A stretch of DNA of 64,000 nucleotides from Cupriavidus agavae (lineage in GTDB: Bacteria > Pseudomonadota > Gammaproteobacteria > Burkholderiales > Burkholderiaceae). The notes under the pieces are model-generated. The model had not been told where the DNA came from. It worked only from the letters and a program-made list of their open reading frames with translations, and did no database searches. A program made the translations under genes and the position numbers. Shown here piece by piece: positions 50,529-59,832 of this stretch. Where the stretch lies: assembly GCF_004217045.1 (NCBI RefSeq), contig NZ_SGXM01000001.1:620001-684000 (forward strand), in the 5' to 3' direction. How positions within the stretch are numbered: the first letter of the stretch is position 1; each line of letters begins with the position of its first letter.

Positions 50529-51188
50529 ATGGCCAGGCAGCGCTACGACCTGATCGTCTTCGACTGGGATGGAACCCTGATGGATTCCACGCCCACCATC
50601 GCCAAGTGCATTCAGCTGGCCAGCCGGGATCTGGGCCTGCCCGTGCCGGACGACAGCGCCGCCAGCCACGTGATCGGCCTTGGCCTCAAGGACGCCCTGT
50701 CGTACGCGGTGCCGACGCTCGATCCGGCCGACTATCCGCGCCTGGCCGACCGCTACCGCTTCCATTTCCTGACCCGCGACGCCGAGTTGGTGCTGTTCCC
50801 CGGGGCGCGCGAGATGCTGGAGGCGCTGCATGCAGAGCACTATTTCCTCGGCGTGGCCACCGGCAAGACCCGCGTGGGCCTGGAGCGCGCGCTGGCCAGT
50901 ACCGGCGTGGGCAAGCTGTTCGATGCCACGCGTTGCGCCGACGAGACGTTCTCCAAGCCGCACCCGGCGATGCTGCACGAGCTGACCCGCGAGCTGGGCC
51001 AGGAGATCGAGCGGACCGTCATGATCGGCGACACGACGCACGATCTGCAGATGGCGGCCAATGCCGGAGCCCAGGGGCTCGGCGTGTGCTATGGCGCGCA
51101 CCCGGCCGAGTCGCTGCGGGCGATGTCGCCGGTGCACTGCGCCACGTCGATCGCCGACCTGCAGGACTGGCTGCTGGCGAATGCCTGA
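50529..51188 (+). CDS. HAD family hydrolase, phosphoglycolate phosphatase-like
   Basis: A 219-residue haloacid dehalogenase superfamily phosphatase. HAD motif I is VFDWDGTLMDSTP (nucleophile Asp near residue 12). Motif II is a Thr in GVATGKTRVGLERAL, motif III is the Lys in FSKPHPAML, and motif IV is VMIGDTTHDLQMAANAG. The cap domain between motif I and II is the small helical type. The gene lies between rluC and a Rieske protein, as seen in other Burkholderiales (often called gph). Its physiological substrate is not certain. The stop overlaps the start of the Rieske gene. Confidence 0.88.
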   Translation: MARQRYDLIVFDWDGTLMDSTPTIAKCIQLASRDLGLPVPDDSAASHVIGLGLKDALSYAVPTLDPADYPRLADRYRFHFLTRDAELVLFPGAREMLEALHAEHYFLGVATGKTRVGLERALASTGVGKLFDATRCADETFSKPHPAMLHELTRELGQEIERTVMIGDTTHDLQMAANAGAQGLGVCYGAHPAESLRAMSPVHCATSIADLQDWLLANA

Positions 51189-51570
51189 CGGCATGGGCGA
51201 CTTTTTCGCGCCGCGCCGGCTCTGCGACACGGCGGCGCTGGCCGACGGCGGCGCGGGCGTGCGCTTTGCGGTATCGCTCAATGGCCGCGAGGTTGGCGCG
51301 TTCGTGGTGCGCTATGACGGAGTGGCCCACGGCTACCTGAATCAGTGCGCCCATGTGCCGATGGAGCTCGACTGGCAGGAGGGGCAGTTTTTCGACAGCG
51401 CGGGCCTATACTTGATGTGTGCGACACATGGCGCAACCTATGCGCCAGACACCGGCCTCTGCGTGGGCGGCCCTTGCCGGGGCGCCGCGCTGGCCAAACT
51501 CCGTATCGAGGAACGCGAGGGGGCGGTCTACTGGCTCCCCGAAGCGCCGTTTTTGCCGCCCGACGCCTGA
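51181..51570 (+). CDS. Rieske [2Fe-2S] domain protein
   Basis: A 129-residue single-domain Rieske protein. The cluster ligands are visible: CAHVPMELDW with Cys and His in a CxH motif (about residue 57), and CATHGATYAPDTGLCVGGPC with a CxxH motif (about 80). No membrane segment or signal is present, so it is soluble, like the ferredoxin components of oxygenases or NirD-type proteins. ATG 51181 overlaps the phosphatase stop, and the S49 peptidase gene starts 10 bases later, indicating one operon. Its electron partner is unknown. Confidence 0.87.
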   Translation: MPDGMGDFFAPRRLCDTAALADGGAGVRFAVSLNGREVGAFVVRYDGVAHGYLNQCAHVPMELDWQEGQFFDSAGLYLMCATHGATYAPDTGLCVGGPCRGAALAKLRIEEREGAVYWLPEAPFLPPDA

Positions 51571-51580
51571 GTCCATTTGC

Positions 51581-52747
51581 ATGACAGAACAGCAGAAACC
51601 GCCGATGTCCGATCAACCGGGTCAACCTGGGCAGACGCCTGACGGCACGCCCCCCAGCAAACGGCTGGAAACCGTGGGCCGTGCCGACTATCCGCTGGAG
51701 CAGGAACTGGCCGACAGCGAGGCGTCGGCCCGCCGCGAGGCCGAGGATCGCCGCGCCCGCATTGCCGGCAAGAGCGGCAAGGGCGGTGCGCCCGTGGGGG
51801 GCAGCGCTGGCGGCTGGGAGCGCGACGTGCTCGAAAAGGTACTGATGGCCACGCTGCGCGAACAGCGCGCGGCGCGCCGCTGGAAGATTTTCTTCCGGCT
51901 GGTTTTCCTCGGCCTTTTCGCGCTGATCCTCTTCGCCGTGTTCGACTTCAAGGGCGACGGTATCGCCAGCACGTCGGGGCGGCACACGGCCATGGTCACG
52001 CTCGAAGGCGAGATCGCCGCCGGCACGCCGGCCGGGGCGGAATCGATCAATGCCTCGCTGCAGGCGGCCTTTGCCGATGCGACGGCCGCCGGCGTGATCC
52101 TCAAGATCAACTCGCCGGGCGGCTCGCCGGTCCAGGCGGGCATCATCAACGACGAGATCGCGCGGCTGCGCAAGACGTATCCGGACAAGCCGTTCTACGT
52201 GGTGGTGGAGGAAATCTGCGCGTCGGGCGGCTACTACGTGGCGGCGGCCGCCGACAAGATCTATGTCGACAAGGCCAGCATCGTGGGCTCGATCGGCGTG
52301 CTGATGGACGGGTTTGGCTTCACCGGCCTGATGGACAAGCTTGGCATCGAGCGCCGGCTTTACACGGCGGGGTCCAACAAGGGCATGCTCGACCCGTTCT
52401 CGCCGCAGGTGCCGCGCCAGAAGGCGTACGCGGAAACGATGCTCAAGGAAATTCACCAGCAGTTCATCAACGTGGTGAAGGAAGGGCGCGGCGATCGGCT
52501 CAAGGACGATCCGGAGCTGTTCTCGGGCCTGTTCTGGTCCGGCGAGCGCGCCGTGGAACTGGGCCTGGCCGATGGGCTGGGCAGCGCCGACTACGTGGCG
52601 CGCGACGTGCTCAAGGCCGAAGACATCGTCGACTACACGGTCAAGGAAAACATCGCCGAGCGCGTGGCCAAGCGGTTCGGCGCGGCGATGGGTTCCGCGG
52701 CAATGAAGGTCATGCTGCTGAACGCGGCCGCGCCGGCGGTACGGTAA
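51581..52747 (+). CDS. S49 family signal peptide peptidase (SppA-like)
   Basis: A 388-residue membrane protease. After a polar cytoplasmic stretch of about 100 residues there is one membrane helix (FFRLVFLGLFALILFAVF), then the S49 domain in the periplasm. INSPGGSPVQAGIINDEIARL (about 166) is the substrate-binding segment, ICASGGYYVAAAADKIYVD (about 209) contains the catalytic Ser, and GSIGVLMDGFGFTGLMDKLG follows; the catalytic Lys lies in RLYTAGSNKGMLDPF. It degrades leftover signal peptides and other membrane-released peptides. The longer frame upstream overlaps the Rieske gene and is rejected. Confidence 0.92.
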   Translation: MTEQQKPPMSDQPGQPGQTPDGTPPSKRLETVGRADYPLEQELADSEASARREAEDRRARIAGKSGKGGAPVGGSAGGWERDVLEKVLMATLREQRAARRWKIFFRLVFLGLFALILFAVFDFKGDGIASTSGRHTAMVTLEGEIAAGTPAGAESINASLQAAFADATAAGVILKINSPGGSPVQAGIINDEIARLRKTYPDKPFYVVVEEICASGGYYVAAAADKIYVDKASIVGSIGVLMDGFGFTGLMDKLGIERRLYTAGSNKGMLDPFSPQVPRQKAYAETMLKEIHQQFINVVKEGRGDRLKDDPELFSGLFWSGERAVELGLADGLGSADYVARDVLKAEDIVDYTVKENIAERVAKRFGAAMGSAAMKVMLLNAAAPAVR

Positions 52748-52749
52748 GG

Positions 52750-53481
52750 CTATTGCGCCAGCAGCGAGAAGATCGCCGGGCGCTTCTGCAGTGCCAGCCG
52801 GTCGGGGCGCCAGGCCGAGACCGGCAGCGTGACGATGGTCTCGGTGGGTAGCGTGAGGTCCACCGCGATCGACAGCAGCGTGGTGCCGGCGCAATGCTGG
52901 CGCAGCGCGTCGAGCAGGGCGGCATTGCGGTAGGGCGTCTCGATGAAGACCTGGGTTTGGCGGGCCTTGCGCGAGTGGTGTTCCAGTTCGCGCAGTTTCT
53001 TGATGCGCTCGCCGGCATCCACCGGCAGGTAGCCATTGAAGGCGAAGCTCTGGCCATTGAGCCCGGACGCCATCACCGCCAGCAGAATCGAACTGGGCCC
53101 CACAAGCGGCTTGACCGGCACACCCCGCGTGTGGGCCAGGCGCACCAGGTCGGCACCGGGGTCGGCCACGGCCGGCACGCCGGCTTCGGAGAGCAGTCCG
53201 CCATCGCGGCCCGCGGCGATGGGATCGAGCAGCGCGGCCAGCTCGTTCGCCTTGGTATTGACGTTGAGTTCGCGGATCTCGATCTGCTGGATCGCGTGCG
53301 CCAGCGGACTCGTTTCGCCAAGCTTCTTCAGGAAGGCGCGCGCGGTCTTGGCGTTTTCGGCCACCAGATAGTCGAGCCGTGCCGCAATCTGCTGCACGCC
53401 GGCCGGGATCACATCGAGGACCGGATCGGCCTCGTCGCGCTTGCCCAGCGTATTGGGAATCAGGAACAGGGTGCCCGGCAT
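52750..53481 (-). CDS. SAM-dependent methyltransferase, RsmI/tetrapyrrole-methylase-like
   Basis: A 243-residue protein of the tetrapyrrole methylase superfamily. LLSEAGVPAVADPGADLVRLA (about residue 95) matches the SAM-binding motif seen in RsmI (EAGxPxISDPG), and PLVGPSSILLAVMASGLNG follows. FIETPYRNAALLDAL is also RsmI-like, but the protein is shorter and more divergent than true RsmI (about 285 residues). It probably acts on RNA or protein; the target is unknown. Its end meets the convergent sppA gene, and maf lies directly upstream with only a few bases between. Confidence 0.82.
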   Translation of the reverse strand: MPGTLFLIPNTLGKRDEADPVLDVIPAGVQQIAARLDYLVAENAKTARAFLKKLGETSPLAHAIQQIEIRELNVNTKANELAALLDPIAAGRDGGLLSEAGVPAVADPGADLVRLAHTRGVPVKPLVGPSSILLAVMASGLNGQSFAFNGYLPVDAGERIKKLRELEHHSRKARQTQVFIETPYRNAALLDALRQHCAGTTLLSIAVDLTLPTETIVTLPVSAWRPDRLALQKRPAIFSLLAQ

Positions 53482-53484
53482 CGC

Positions 53485-54084
53485 TCAAACTCCAAAAAAC
53501 GGGTAGCGCGCCTGGCGCAGCATGCCGGTCAGCGCAATCAATGGCAGGCCGATCAGCGCAGTCGGGTCATCGGATTCCACGCGGGAGAGCAGCGCGATGC
53601 CCAGGCCCTCGGCCTTGGCGCTGCCGGCGCAGTCATAGGGCGTCTCGATGCGCAGGTAGGCGTCGAGTTCGGCATCGGACAGGTCGCGGAACGTGGCATG
53701 CGTCTGCACATCGGCCAGTTGGGCCACGCCGGTACGGCTGTCGAGCAGGCAGAGTGCCGAATGGAAGGTCACCGAACGGCCGCGCATCAGGCGCAACTGC
53801 GCCAGCGCCTTGTCGTGGCTGCCGGGTTTGCCAATTTGCTGGCCGTCGAGCGTGCAGACCTGGTCGGAGCCGATCACGAGCGCGCCCGGATGGCGCGCGG
53901 CAATCGCCTCGGCCTTGAGGCGCGACAGGCGCAGTGCGGTGGCCTCGGGTGCCTCGCCCGGCATCGGTGTTTCGTCGATGTCGGGCGTGGCGGTCTGGAA
54001 AGGGATGCGAAGCCGCGCCAGCAGTTCGCGGCGGTAGGGCGAGCTGGAGCCGAGGATCAGCGGCGGCAGGGTGTCAGGGGTCAT
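53485..54084 (-). CDS. Maf family nucleotide pyrophosphatase, YceF (m7GTP) type
   Basis: A 199-residue Maf-like protein. The signature LILGSSSPYRRELLARLRIP near residue 9 is characteristic, and the SPYRR form fits the YceF group that hydrolyses 7-methyl-GTP. The catalytic base Asp is in VIGSDQVCTLDGQQIGKPG (about 75) and the active-site Thr/Phe region is VTFHSALCLLDS. YceF lies beside yceD-rpmF in E. coli, and here it is divergent from the yceD-rpmF-plsX-fab cluster, which supports the YceF assignment. ATG 54084 chosen; the upstream frame overlaps the promoter region of yceD. Confidence 0.9.
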   Translation of the reverse strand: MTPDTLPPLILGSSSPYRRELLARLRIPFQTATPDIDETPMPGEAPEATALRLSRLKAEAIAARHPGALVIGSDQVCTLDGQQIGKPGSHDKALAQLRLMRGRSVTFHSALCLLDSRTGVAQLADVQTHATFRDLSDAELDAYLRIETPYDCAGSAKAEGLGIALLSRVESDDPTALIGLPLIALTGMLRQARYPFFGV

Positions 54085-54215
54085 GTCTGCTTGGAAAGGC
54101 TTGTATACTTTGACGGGCTGGCGATTTTCACCGTATAATCGCGCGTTTGGCTGCACAGGCGCATTCGCTGCCGACGAGTTGTGGCAAACCAGGCATTTTT
54201 CCCGATTCCGTCCGT

Positions 54216-54833
54216 ATGAGTCAGCCGACCCAGCCAGCGGCTTCCGCCGCGGCGCCCGATTTGCGTGAGACCGATCTCTTTGCCTTCTGCCGCAAGGGCG
54301 GCAGCGCGGCGGGAGACCTGGCGGTGCGCGATTTGCCGCGCATCTTAGCCGAGACGGCCGCCGATGCGCCAGCGTCGGCCCGGGACGAGGTGTTCCATTA
54401 CACGCTGACCGGTTTTGCCCACGACGAGGCCGCCGAACCGGGCGCGCCCGCCACGCAGCGGCTCTATGTCGATGTGACGGTAACGGGGCAGGTGTGGCTG
54501 GATTGCCAGCGTTGCCTTGGCGTGTATGCGGAACCCATCGCCACGGACATGCGTTTCGAGGTCGTGGCGACCGAGGAAGCGGCGGAAGAGGCATCCATGG
54601 AGGACGACGAGGTCGACGTGATCGTTGGCTCGAAGAAGTTCTCGATGCTCGAACTGATGGAAGACGAGGTGCTGCTGGCATTGCCGACGGCGCCCAAGCA
54701 TGTGGTCTGTCCGACCGTGCACGAGTCGCTCGTGACCGGCGCGGATGGTGAGGTGGAGCCCGAGGCTCCGCCCGAGGAAGAAAAGCGGCCGTCGCCCTTC
54801 GCGGCGCTGGCCGGCCTGAAGACGAAGCACTGA
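54216..54833 (+). CDS. YceD (DUF177) family protein
   Basis: A 205-residue acidic protein of the YceD/DUF177 family, which affects 23S rRNA accumulation in E. coli and plants. The signature WLDCQRCLG (about residue 97, C-x-x-C) and the VICPTxHE-like block VVCPTVHES near 170 are visible, along with a highly acidic middle (EEAAEEASMEDDEVD). It is followed after 122 bases by rpmF, as in most proteobacteria. I chose ATG 54216 since the longer frame overlaps upstream regulatory DNA; TCCGT before it is not a good ribosome site. Confidence 0.88.
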   Translation: MSQPTQPAASAAAPDLRETDLFAFCRKGGSAAGDLAVRDLPRILAETAADAPASARDEVFHYTLTGFAHDEAAEPGAPATQRLYVDVTVTGQVWLDCQRCLGVYAEPIATDMRFEVVATEEAAEEASMEDDEVDVIVGSKKFSMLELMEDEVLLALPTAPKHVVCPTVHESLVTGADGEVEPEAPPEEEKRPSPFAALAGLKTKH

Positions 54834-54955
54834 CGCCGCATCGCGCGGCCGGACGTTCGTCTTCACGGTAGCAGGATCAAGCACCCAGCCGGGCCCCGGC
54901 TACGCCTCGTGCAGGGTGCGTGTGTTAATATCGCAAAATTCTCGAAGGAGTCATC

Positions 54956-55135
54956 ATGGCTGTTCAACAGAACAAGAAGTCGCCGTCCAAGCGCGGCATG
55001 CATCGTTCGCACGACCACCTGTCGGTCGCACCGCTGGCCGTCGAGCCGACCACCGGCGAAACGCACCTGCGTCACCACGTGAGCCCGAACGGCTACTACC
55101 GTGGTCGCAAGGTCATCAAGACCAAGAACGACTGA
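54956..55135 (+). CDS. rpmF: 50S ribosomal protein L32
   Basis: A 59-residue basic protein of the large ribosomal subunit. It starts [20 protein letters not shown] and ends [14 protein letters not shown], the normal bacterial L32 pattern; this copy lacks the zinc CxxC of some L32 forms, having only His and Thr in that place. GAAGGAG lies seven bases before the ATG. A terminator-like hairpin separates it from plsX. Confidence 0.97.
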   Translation: MAVQQNKKSPSKRGMHRSHDHLSVAPLAVEPTTGETHLRHHVSPNGYYRGRKVIKTKND

Positions 55136-55193
55136 CAGGCAGTCTGGCGTGACCCTGTGTCTCGCTCGCGCACGTTGTCAGGTGTAAGACAGG

Positions 55194-55221
55194 AAAGCGG
55201 CAAGCGCGTTGCCGCTTTTTT
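55194..55221 (+). terminator. Hairpin with U run between rpmF and plsX
   Basis: A 10-base stem (55194-55203 with 55209-55218) and GCGCG loop are followed by six T (55216-55221). It is a good intrinsic terminator lying between two genes usually co-transcribed, so it may reduce read-through into the fab genes. Confidence 0.82.
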
Positions 55222-55323
55222 GTTGGGCGCTCGGCGCCCGCATGGCAGCGTATCCGCGCGTCCGGCTGGTTGCGTTCCCGACCGATGCGGCGGGTGCCGG
55301 CGCGCTTTCCGTATCAGGAAACA

Positions 55324-56403
55324 ATGACGATCAAGCTCGCTATCGACTGCATGGGCGGCGATCACGGAGTCTCCGTGACGGTGCCGGCGGCGATCAGTTT
55401 TCTCTCCAGTCACGACGATGCCGAGATGATCCTGGTCGGCTTGCCCGACGCTATCGGCGCGCAGCTCAAGAAGCTGCATGCGGCGGATCACCCGCGCGTC
55501 ACCATCGTCCCGGCGACCGAGATCATCACCATGGATGATCCGGTGGAAGTGGCGCTGCGCAAGAAGAAGGACTCTTCGATGCGCGTGGCAGTGACCCAGG
55601 TCAAGGAAGGCAAGGCCGGCGCCTGTATCTCGGCCGGCAATACCGGCGCGCTGATGGCGGTTTCCCGCTATGTGCTCAAGACCCTTGAGGGCATCGAGCG
55701 CCCGGCCATCGCCACCACGATCCCGAACGAACAGGGCTGGGGCACCACGGTGCTGGACCTCGGCGCCAACGCCGACTGCGAGCCGGAACACCTGCTGCAG
55801 TTCGCGCGCATGGCCGAGGCCATGGTCGCCGTGGTGGACCACAAGGACCACCCCACGGTGGGCCTGCTGAACATCGGCGAGGAAGTGATCAAGGGCAACG
55901 AGGTGGTCAAGGCCGCCGGCGAGCTGCTGCGCGCTTCCGAGCTGAACTTCTACGGCAACGTGGAAGGCAACGACATCTTCAAGGGCACGACCGACATCGT
56001 GGTCTGCGACGGCTTCGTCGGCAACGTGGCACTCAAGAGTACCGAGGGCCTGGCCAAGATGATCGGCAGCATGATCAAGGAAGAATTCACGCGCTCCTGG
56101 TTCACCAAGCTGCTGGCGGCCGTGGCCATGCCGGTGCTGTCGCGGCTGGCCCGCCGGCTCGACCCGGCGCGCTACAACGGCGCCTCGCTGCTGGGCCTGC
56201 GCGGGCTGGTGATCAAGAGCCATGGTTCCGCCGACGCCCATTCCTTTGAGTGGGCTATCAAACGCGGGTATGATGCCGCCAGAAATGGCGTCATCGAACG
56301 CATCGCCAGGGCCTTCGCCAACAAGTCCGGTGCCTCAGGCGCCGCGGCTGGCGGGCCGGAGACCGACGCCCCGGACCCACATTCCGACACGCGGGCCGCC
56401 TGA
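55324..56403 (+). CDS. plsX: Phosphate acyltransferase PlsX
   Basis: A 359-residue soluble peripheral enzyme that makes acyl-phosphate from acyl-ACP for phospholipid synthesis. The N-terminal [13 protein letters not shown] is diagnostic. [19 protein letters not shown] (about residue 100), [15 protein letters not shown] and [19 protein letters not shown] (about 218) follow. AGGAA lies five bases before ATG 55324, which I prefer over an in-frame ATG at 55270. The C-terminal 30 residues are low complexity. fabH begins 53 bases after its stop. Confidence 0.96.
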   Translation: MTIKLAIDCMGGDHGVSVTVPAAISFLSSHDDAEMILVGLPDAIGAQLKKLHAADHPRVTIVPATEIITMDDPVEVALRKKKDSSMRVAVTQVKEGKAGACISAGNTGALMAVSRYVLKTLEGIERPAIATTIPNEQGWGTTVLDLGANADCEPEHLLQFARMAEAMVAVVDHKDHPTVGLLNIGEEVIKGNEVVKAAGELLRASELNFYGNVEGNDIFKGTTDIVVCDGFVGNVALKSTEGLAKMIGSMIKEEFTRSWFTKLLAAVAMPVLSRLARRLDPARYNGASLLGLRGLVIKSHGSADAHSFEWAIKRGYDAARNGVIERIARAFANKSGASGAAAGGPETDAPDPHSDTRAA

Positions 56404-56455
56404 GGCCGATCGGCCGCAGCCGGCAGGCGGCCGAGCACCACGATCCGACACTTTC

Positions 56456-57436
56456 ATGACCAAGTACGCAAAAATCATCGGTACGGGGAGCTATCTGCCT
56501 CCGCGGCGCGTGACGAATCACGAGCTGGCGGCGCAGCTGGCCGAGAAGGGCATCGAAACGAGCGACGAGTGGATCGTCTCGCGCAGCGGCATCTCGGCGC
56601 GCCACTGGGCCGAATCCGACGTGACGTCGAGCGACCTGGCCGTCAAGGCGGCCGAGCAGGCGATTGCGGCGGCCGGCATCGACCGTCAGGACATCGACCT
56701 GATCATCGTGGCCACGTCCACGCCCGATTTCGTGTTCCCGAGCACGGCCTGCCTGGTGCAGCAAAAGCTGGGCATCACGAACCAGTGCGCGGCGTTCGAC
56801 CTGCAGGCGGTGTGCTCGGGCTTCGTCTACGCGATGTCGACCGCGGACAAGTTCATCCGCAGCGGCTCGCACAAGAACGTGCTGGTGATCGGCAGCGAGG
56901 TCTTCTCGCGCATCCTCGACTTCAACGACCGCACCACCTGCGTGCTGTTCGGCGACGGTGCCGGCGCCGTGGTGCTGTCGGCGTCGGACGAGCCGGGCAT
57001 CCTGTCGTCCGCGATGCATTCGGACGGCGCCCACGTGGACGTCCTCTGCGTGCCGGGTAACGTTGCCGGCGGCGCGATCACGGGCAACGCCTTCCTGCAC
57101 ATGGATGGCCAGGCCGTGTTCAAGCTGGCCGTGACCGTGCTCGACAAGGTGGCCCGCGAGGCCATCGCCGCGGCCGGCATGGAGGCCAGCGAGATCGACT
57201 GGCTGGTGCCCCACCAGGCCAATATCCGCATCATGCAGGGCACGGCCCGCAAGCTTGGCCTGCCGGCCGGGCGCATGGTGGCGACCGTCCACGAGCACGG
57301 CAACACGTCCGCCGCCTCGATTCCGCTGGCACTCGACGTGGCCGTACGCGATGGCCGCATCCAGCCCGGCCAGACCGTGCTGCTGGAAGGCGTCGGCGGC
57401 GGCTTCACGTGGGGCGCGGTGCTGCTGCGCATGTAA
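56456..57436 (+). CDS. fabH: 3-oxoacyl-ACP synthase III
   Basis: A 326-residue condensing enzyme that starts fatty acid synthesis by joining acetyl-CoA and malonyl-ACP. The catalytic Cys lies in [15 protein letters not shown] (about residue 115); the catalytic His and Asn lie in [10 protein letters not shown] (about 251) and [13 protein letters not shown] (about 282). It begins [16 protein letters not shown], a typical FabH start. ATG 56456 starts after the plsX stop; the upstream open frame overlaps plsX and is rejected. Confidence 0.97.
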   Translation: MTKYAKIIGTGSYLPPRRVTNHELAAQLAEKGIETSDEWIVSRSGISARHWAESDVTSSDLAVKAAEQAIAAAGIDRQDIDLIIVATSTPDFVFPSTACLVQQKLGITNQCAAFDLQAVCSGFVYAMSTADKFIRSGSHKNVLVIGSEVFSRILDFNDRTTCVLFGDGAGAVVLSASDEPGILSSAMHSDGAHVDVLCVPGNVAGGAITGNAFLHMDGQAVFKLAVTVLDKVAREAIAAAGMEASEIDWLVPHQANIRIMQGTARKLGLPAGRMVATVHEHGNTSAASIPLALDVAVRDGRIQPGQTVLLEGVGGGFTWGAVLLRM

Positions 57437-57508
57437 TATGCGGCCGGTGCGCCATTCCGCGAGAGTGCCGCGCCGCCCGACCAGATGAATAGCCAGGACT
57501 GGATTCCG

Positions 57509-58444
57509 ATGAAATTCGCATTCGTATTCCCCGGACAGGGTTCGCAAGCGGTTGGCATGCTGAACGCGTTCGCCGACAACGCCGTGGTTCGCGCCACGCT
57601 CGACGAAGCATCGGCCGCGCTGGGCCAGGACATCGGCAAGCTGATCGCCGAGGGCCCCGCCGAAGAGCTGAACCTGACGACCAACACCCAGCCCGTGATG
57701 CTGACCGCCGCCGTGGCCGTGTACCGTGCCTGGCTCGATGCGGGTGGCCCCGCGCCGGCGCTGGTGGCTGGCCACAGCCTGGGCGAGTACTCGGCGCTGG
57801 TGGCTGCGGGCGTGATCCCGTTCGCCGAGGCAGTGCCGCTGGTGCGCTTCCGTGCGCAGGCCATGCAGGAAGCCGTGCCGGTGGGCGAGGGCGGCATGGC
57901 CGCGATCCTCGGCCTGTCCGACGACGACGTGCGCGCGGCCTGTGCCGAGGCGGCCGCCGCCGGCGTGGGCGTGGTGGAAGCGGTGAACTTCAATGCGCCG
58001 TCCCAGGTGGTGATCGCCGGGAACAAGGCTGCCGTGGAAAAGGCGTGCGAGATGGCCAAGGCCAGGGGCGCCAAGCGCGCACTGCCGCTGCCGGTGTCGG
58101 CGCCGTTCCACTCGTCGCTGCTGAAGCCGGCCTCGGACCGCCTGCGCGAGCGCATGGCCGGCCTGGCCTTTGCCTCGCCGTCGATCCCGCTGGTCAACAA
58201 TGTCGACGTGGCCATCGTCAGCGATCCGGAGCAGATCAAGGATGCACTGGTGCGCCAGGCCGCTGCGCCGGTGCGCTGGGTCGAGTGCGTGCAGAAAATG
58301 GCGGCCGAGGGCGTGACGCATGTCATCGAATGCGGCCCCGGAAAAGTTCTCGCCGGCATGACCAAGCGCATCGACGGCAACCTCGTCGGTGGTGCAATCT
58401 TCGATCAGGCATCGCTGCAGGAAACGCTGGCGCTGCTGAAGTAA
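57509..58444 (+). CDS. fabD: Malonyl-CoA--ACP transacylase
   Basis: A 311-residue acyltransferase that moves malonyl from CoA to ACP. MKFAFVFPGQGSQAVGML is the family start, so I use ATG 57509; an in-frame ATG at 57485 would add eight residues, but neither start has a strong ribosome site. The catalytic Ser is in VAGHSLGEYSALVAAG (about residue 90). The active-site His lies in PVSAPFHSSLLKPAS (about 197). fabG follows after 19 bases. Confidence 0.96.
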   Translation: MKFAFVFPGQGSQAVGMLNAFADNAVVRATLDEASAALGQDIGKLIAEGPAEELNLTTNTQPVMLTAAVAVYRAWLDAGGPAPALVAGHSLGEYSALVAAGVIPFAEAVPLVRFRAQAMQEAVPVGEGGMAAILGLSDDDVRAACAEAAAAGVGVVEAVNFNAPSQVVIAGNKAAVEKACEMAKARGAKRALPLPVSAPFHSSLLKPASDRLRERMAGLAFASPSIPLVNNVDVAIVSDPEQIKDALVRQAAAPVRWVECVQKMAAEGVTHVIECGPGKVLAGMTKRIDGNLVGGAIFDQASLQETLALLK

Positions 58445-58463
58445 GAACAAGGAACGACGCAAC

Positions 58464-59213
58464 ATGAGCAAGACTCTGGACAATCAGGTCGCGCTGGTCA
58501 CGGGCGCCTCGCGCGGCATCGGCCGGGCGATCGCGCTGGAACTGGCGCGGCAGGGTGCCACGGTGATCGGCACGGCCACGAGCGAATCGGGTGCTGCCGC
58601 GATCGGCGAGTACCTGGCGGCCGAAGGCCTGAAGGGCAACGGCGTGGTGCTGAACGTCAACGACGCGGCCCGCTGCGACGCGGTGATCGACGAGATCGTC
58701 AAGACGCACGGCGGCCTGGCGGTACTCGTGAACAACGCCGGCATCACCCAGGACCAACTGGCGATGCGGATGAAGGACGACGACTGGACCGCGGTCATCG
58801 ACACGAACCTGACCGCCGTCTTCCGCCTGGCACGGGCCGTGCTCCGTCCGATGATGAAGGCCCGTGGCGGCCGGATCATCAACATCACCTCGGTGGTGGG
58901 CTCGACGGGCAATCCGGGTCAGATGAACTATGCCGCCGCCAAGGCTGGCGTGGAGGGCATGACGCGTGCGCTGGCCGCCGAGATCGGCAGCCGCAACGTG
59001 ACGGTCAACTGCGTCGCACCCGGATTCATCGATACCGACATGACCAAGGTCCTGTCGGACGAGCAGCATGCAGCACTCAAGGCCCGCATTCCGCTGGGCC
59101 GTCTGGGCCAGCCGGAAGACATCGCCAACGCGGTGGCATTCCTGGCAGGTCCGCAGGCCGCCTACGTCACGGGCACTACGCTGCACGTGAACGGCGGCAT
59201 GTATATGAACTGA
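58464..59213 (+). CDS. fabG: 3-oxoacyl-ACP reductase
   Basis: A 249-residue NADPH-dependent short-chain reductase that reduces 3-ketoacyl-ACP. The cofactor motif is VTGASRGIGRAIALELA (about residue 12) and the NNAG motif follows (VLVNNAGITQDQLAMR, about 88). The catalytic Ser, Tyr and Lys are in INITSVVGSTGNPGQMNYAAAK (Tyr near 154; written here as separate blocks INITSVVGS and MNYAAAK). It lies between fabD and acpP, as in E. coli. AAGGAACGACGCAAC holds the ribosome site. Confidence 0.97.
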   Translation: MSKTLDNQVALVTGASRGIGRAIALELARQGATVIGTATSESGAAAIGEYLAAEGLKGNGVVLNVNDAARCDAVIDEIVKTHGGLAVLVNNAGITQDQLAMRMKDDDWTAVIDTNLTAVFRLARAVLRPMMKARGGRIINITSVVGSTGNPGQMNYAAAKAGVEGMTRALAAEIGSRNVTVNCVAPGFIDTDMTKVLSDEQHAALKARIPLGRLGQPEDIANAVAFLAGPQAAYVTGTTLHVNGGMYMN

Positions 59214-59333
59214 TTGCGGAAACCGGTTCGCTTTTGGTGAAGAAGCTGAAAGAAGCCGGGTGAAGCGGTAGTTTTTCACACCAATCGGGCGCGAATCTTG
59301 CAAAGCACGGCAGGCAGATTTTTTGCGGTACAA

Positions 59334-59345
59334 ACCTGCTAAAAT
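59334..59345 (+). promoter_or_regulatory. Possible extended -10 promoter for acpP
   Basis: TAAAAT at 59340-59345 is preceded by TGC, forming an extended -10 (TGN) element, about 37 bases before acpP. The -35 position (about 59317-59322) has GATTTT, a poor match, as is usual for extended -10 promoters. acpP is a high-expression gene that often has its own promoter. Confidence 0.42.
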
Positions 59346-59381
59346 GCGCCCACTTTTTGTCGAACTTCCCTGGAGGGTTAC

Positions 59382-59621
59382 ATGGACAATATCGAACAAC
59401 GCGTCAAGAAAATCGTGGCTGAACAGCTTGGCGTGGCCGAGGCAGATATCAAGAACGAATCGTCGTTCGTGAATGACCTCGGTGCGGACTCGCTGGACAC
59501 GGTTGAACTCGTGATGGCGTTGGAAGATGAATTCGGCATGGAAATTCCTGATGAGGAAGCCGAAAAGATCACGACCGTGCAACAAGCCATCGACTACGCT
59601 ACCGCGCACGTCAAGGCCTAA
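59382..59621 (+). CDS. acpP: Acyl carrier protein
   Basis: A 79-residue acidic carrier that holds growing acyl chains on a 4'-phosphopantetheine arm. The attachment Ser lies in [20 protein letters not shown] (Ser37). The protein starts [18 protein letters not shown], the typical ACP opening. TGGAGGGTTAC provides a strong ribosome site. fabF starts about 210 bases further on. Confidence 0.98.
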
Positions 59622-59832
59622 GCCGTCGTCATCGAATTCCGAGCCACAGAAGGCGCACGGAAGGGGCCGTTACGGTCCTGCCGTGATGTTTTCTGTGGCT
59701 TTCGTCTGTTCGAAGAAGTGGATCTGCACGATCTCGCCAGATGCGCCGCGTACGATGCCAGTCATCTAACGGCAGTCCGGGCCGGATACTGAAACCTTGC
59801 TGTTCCGCTTCACGCACTCGTAGGAAATCATA

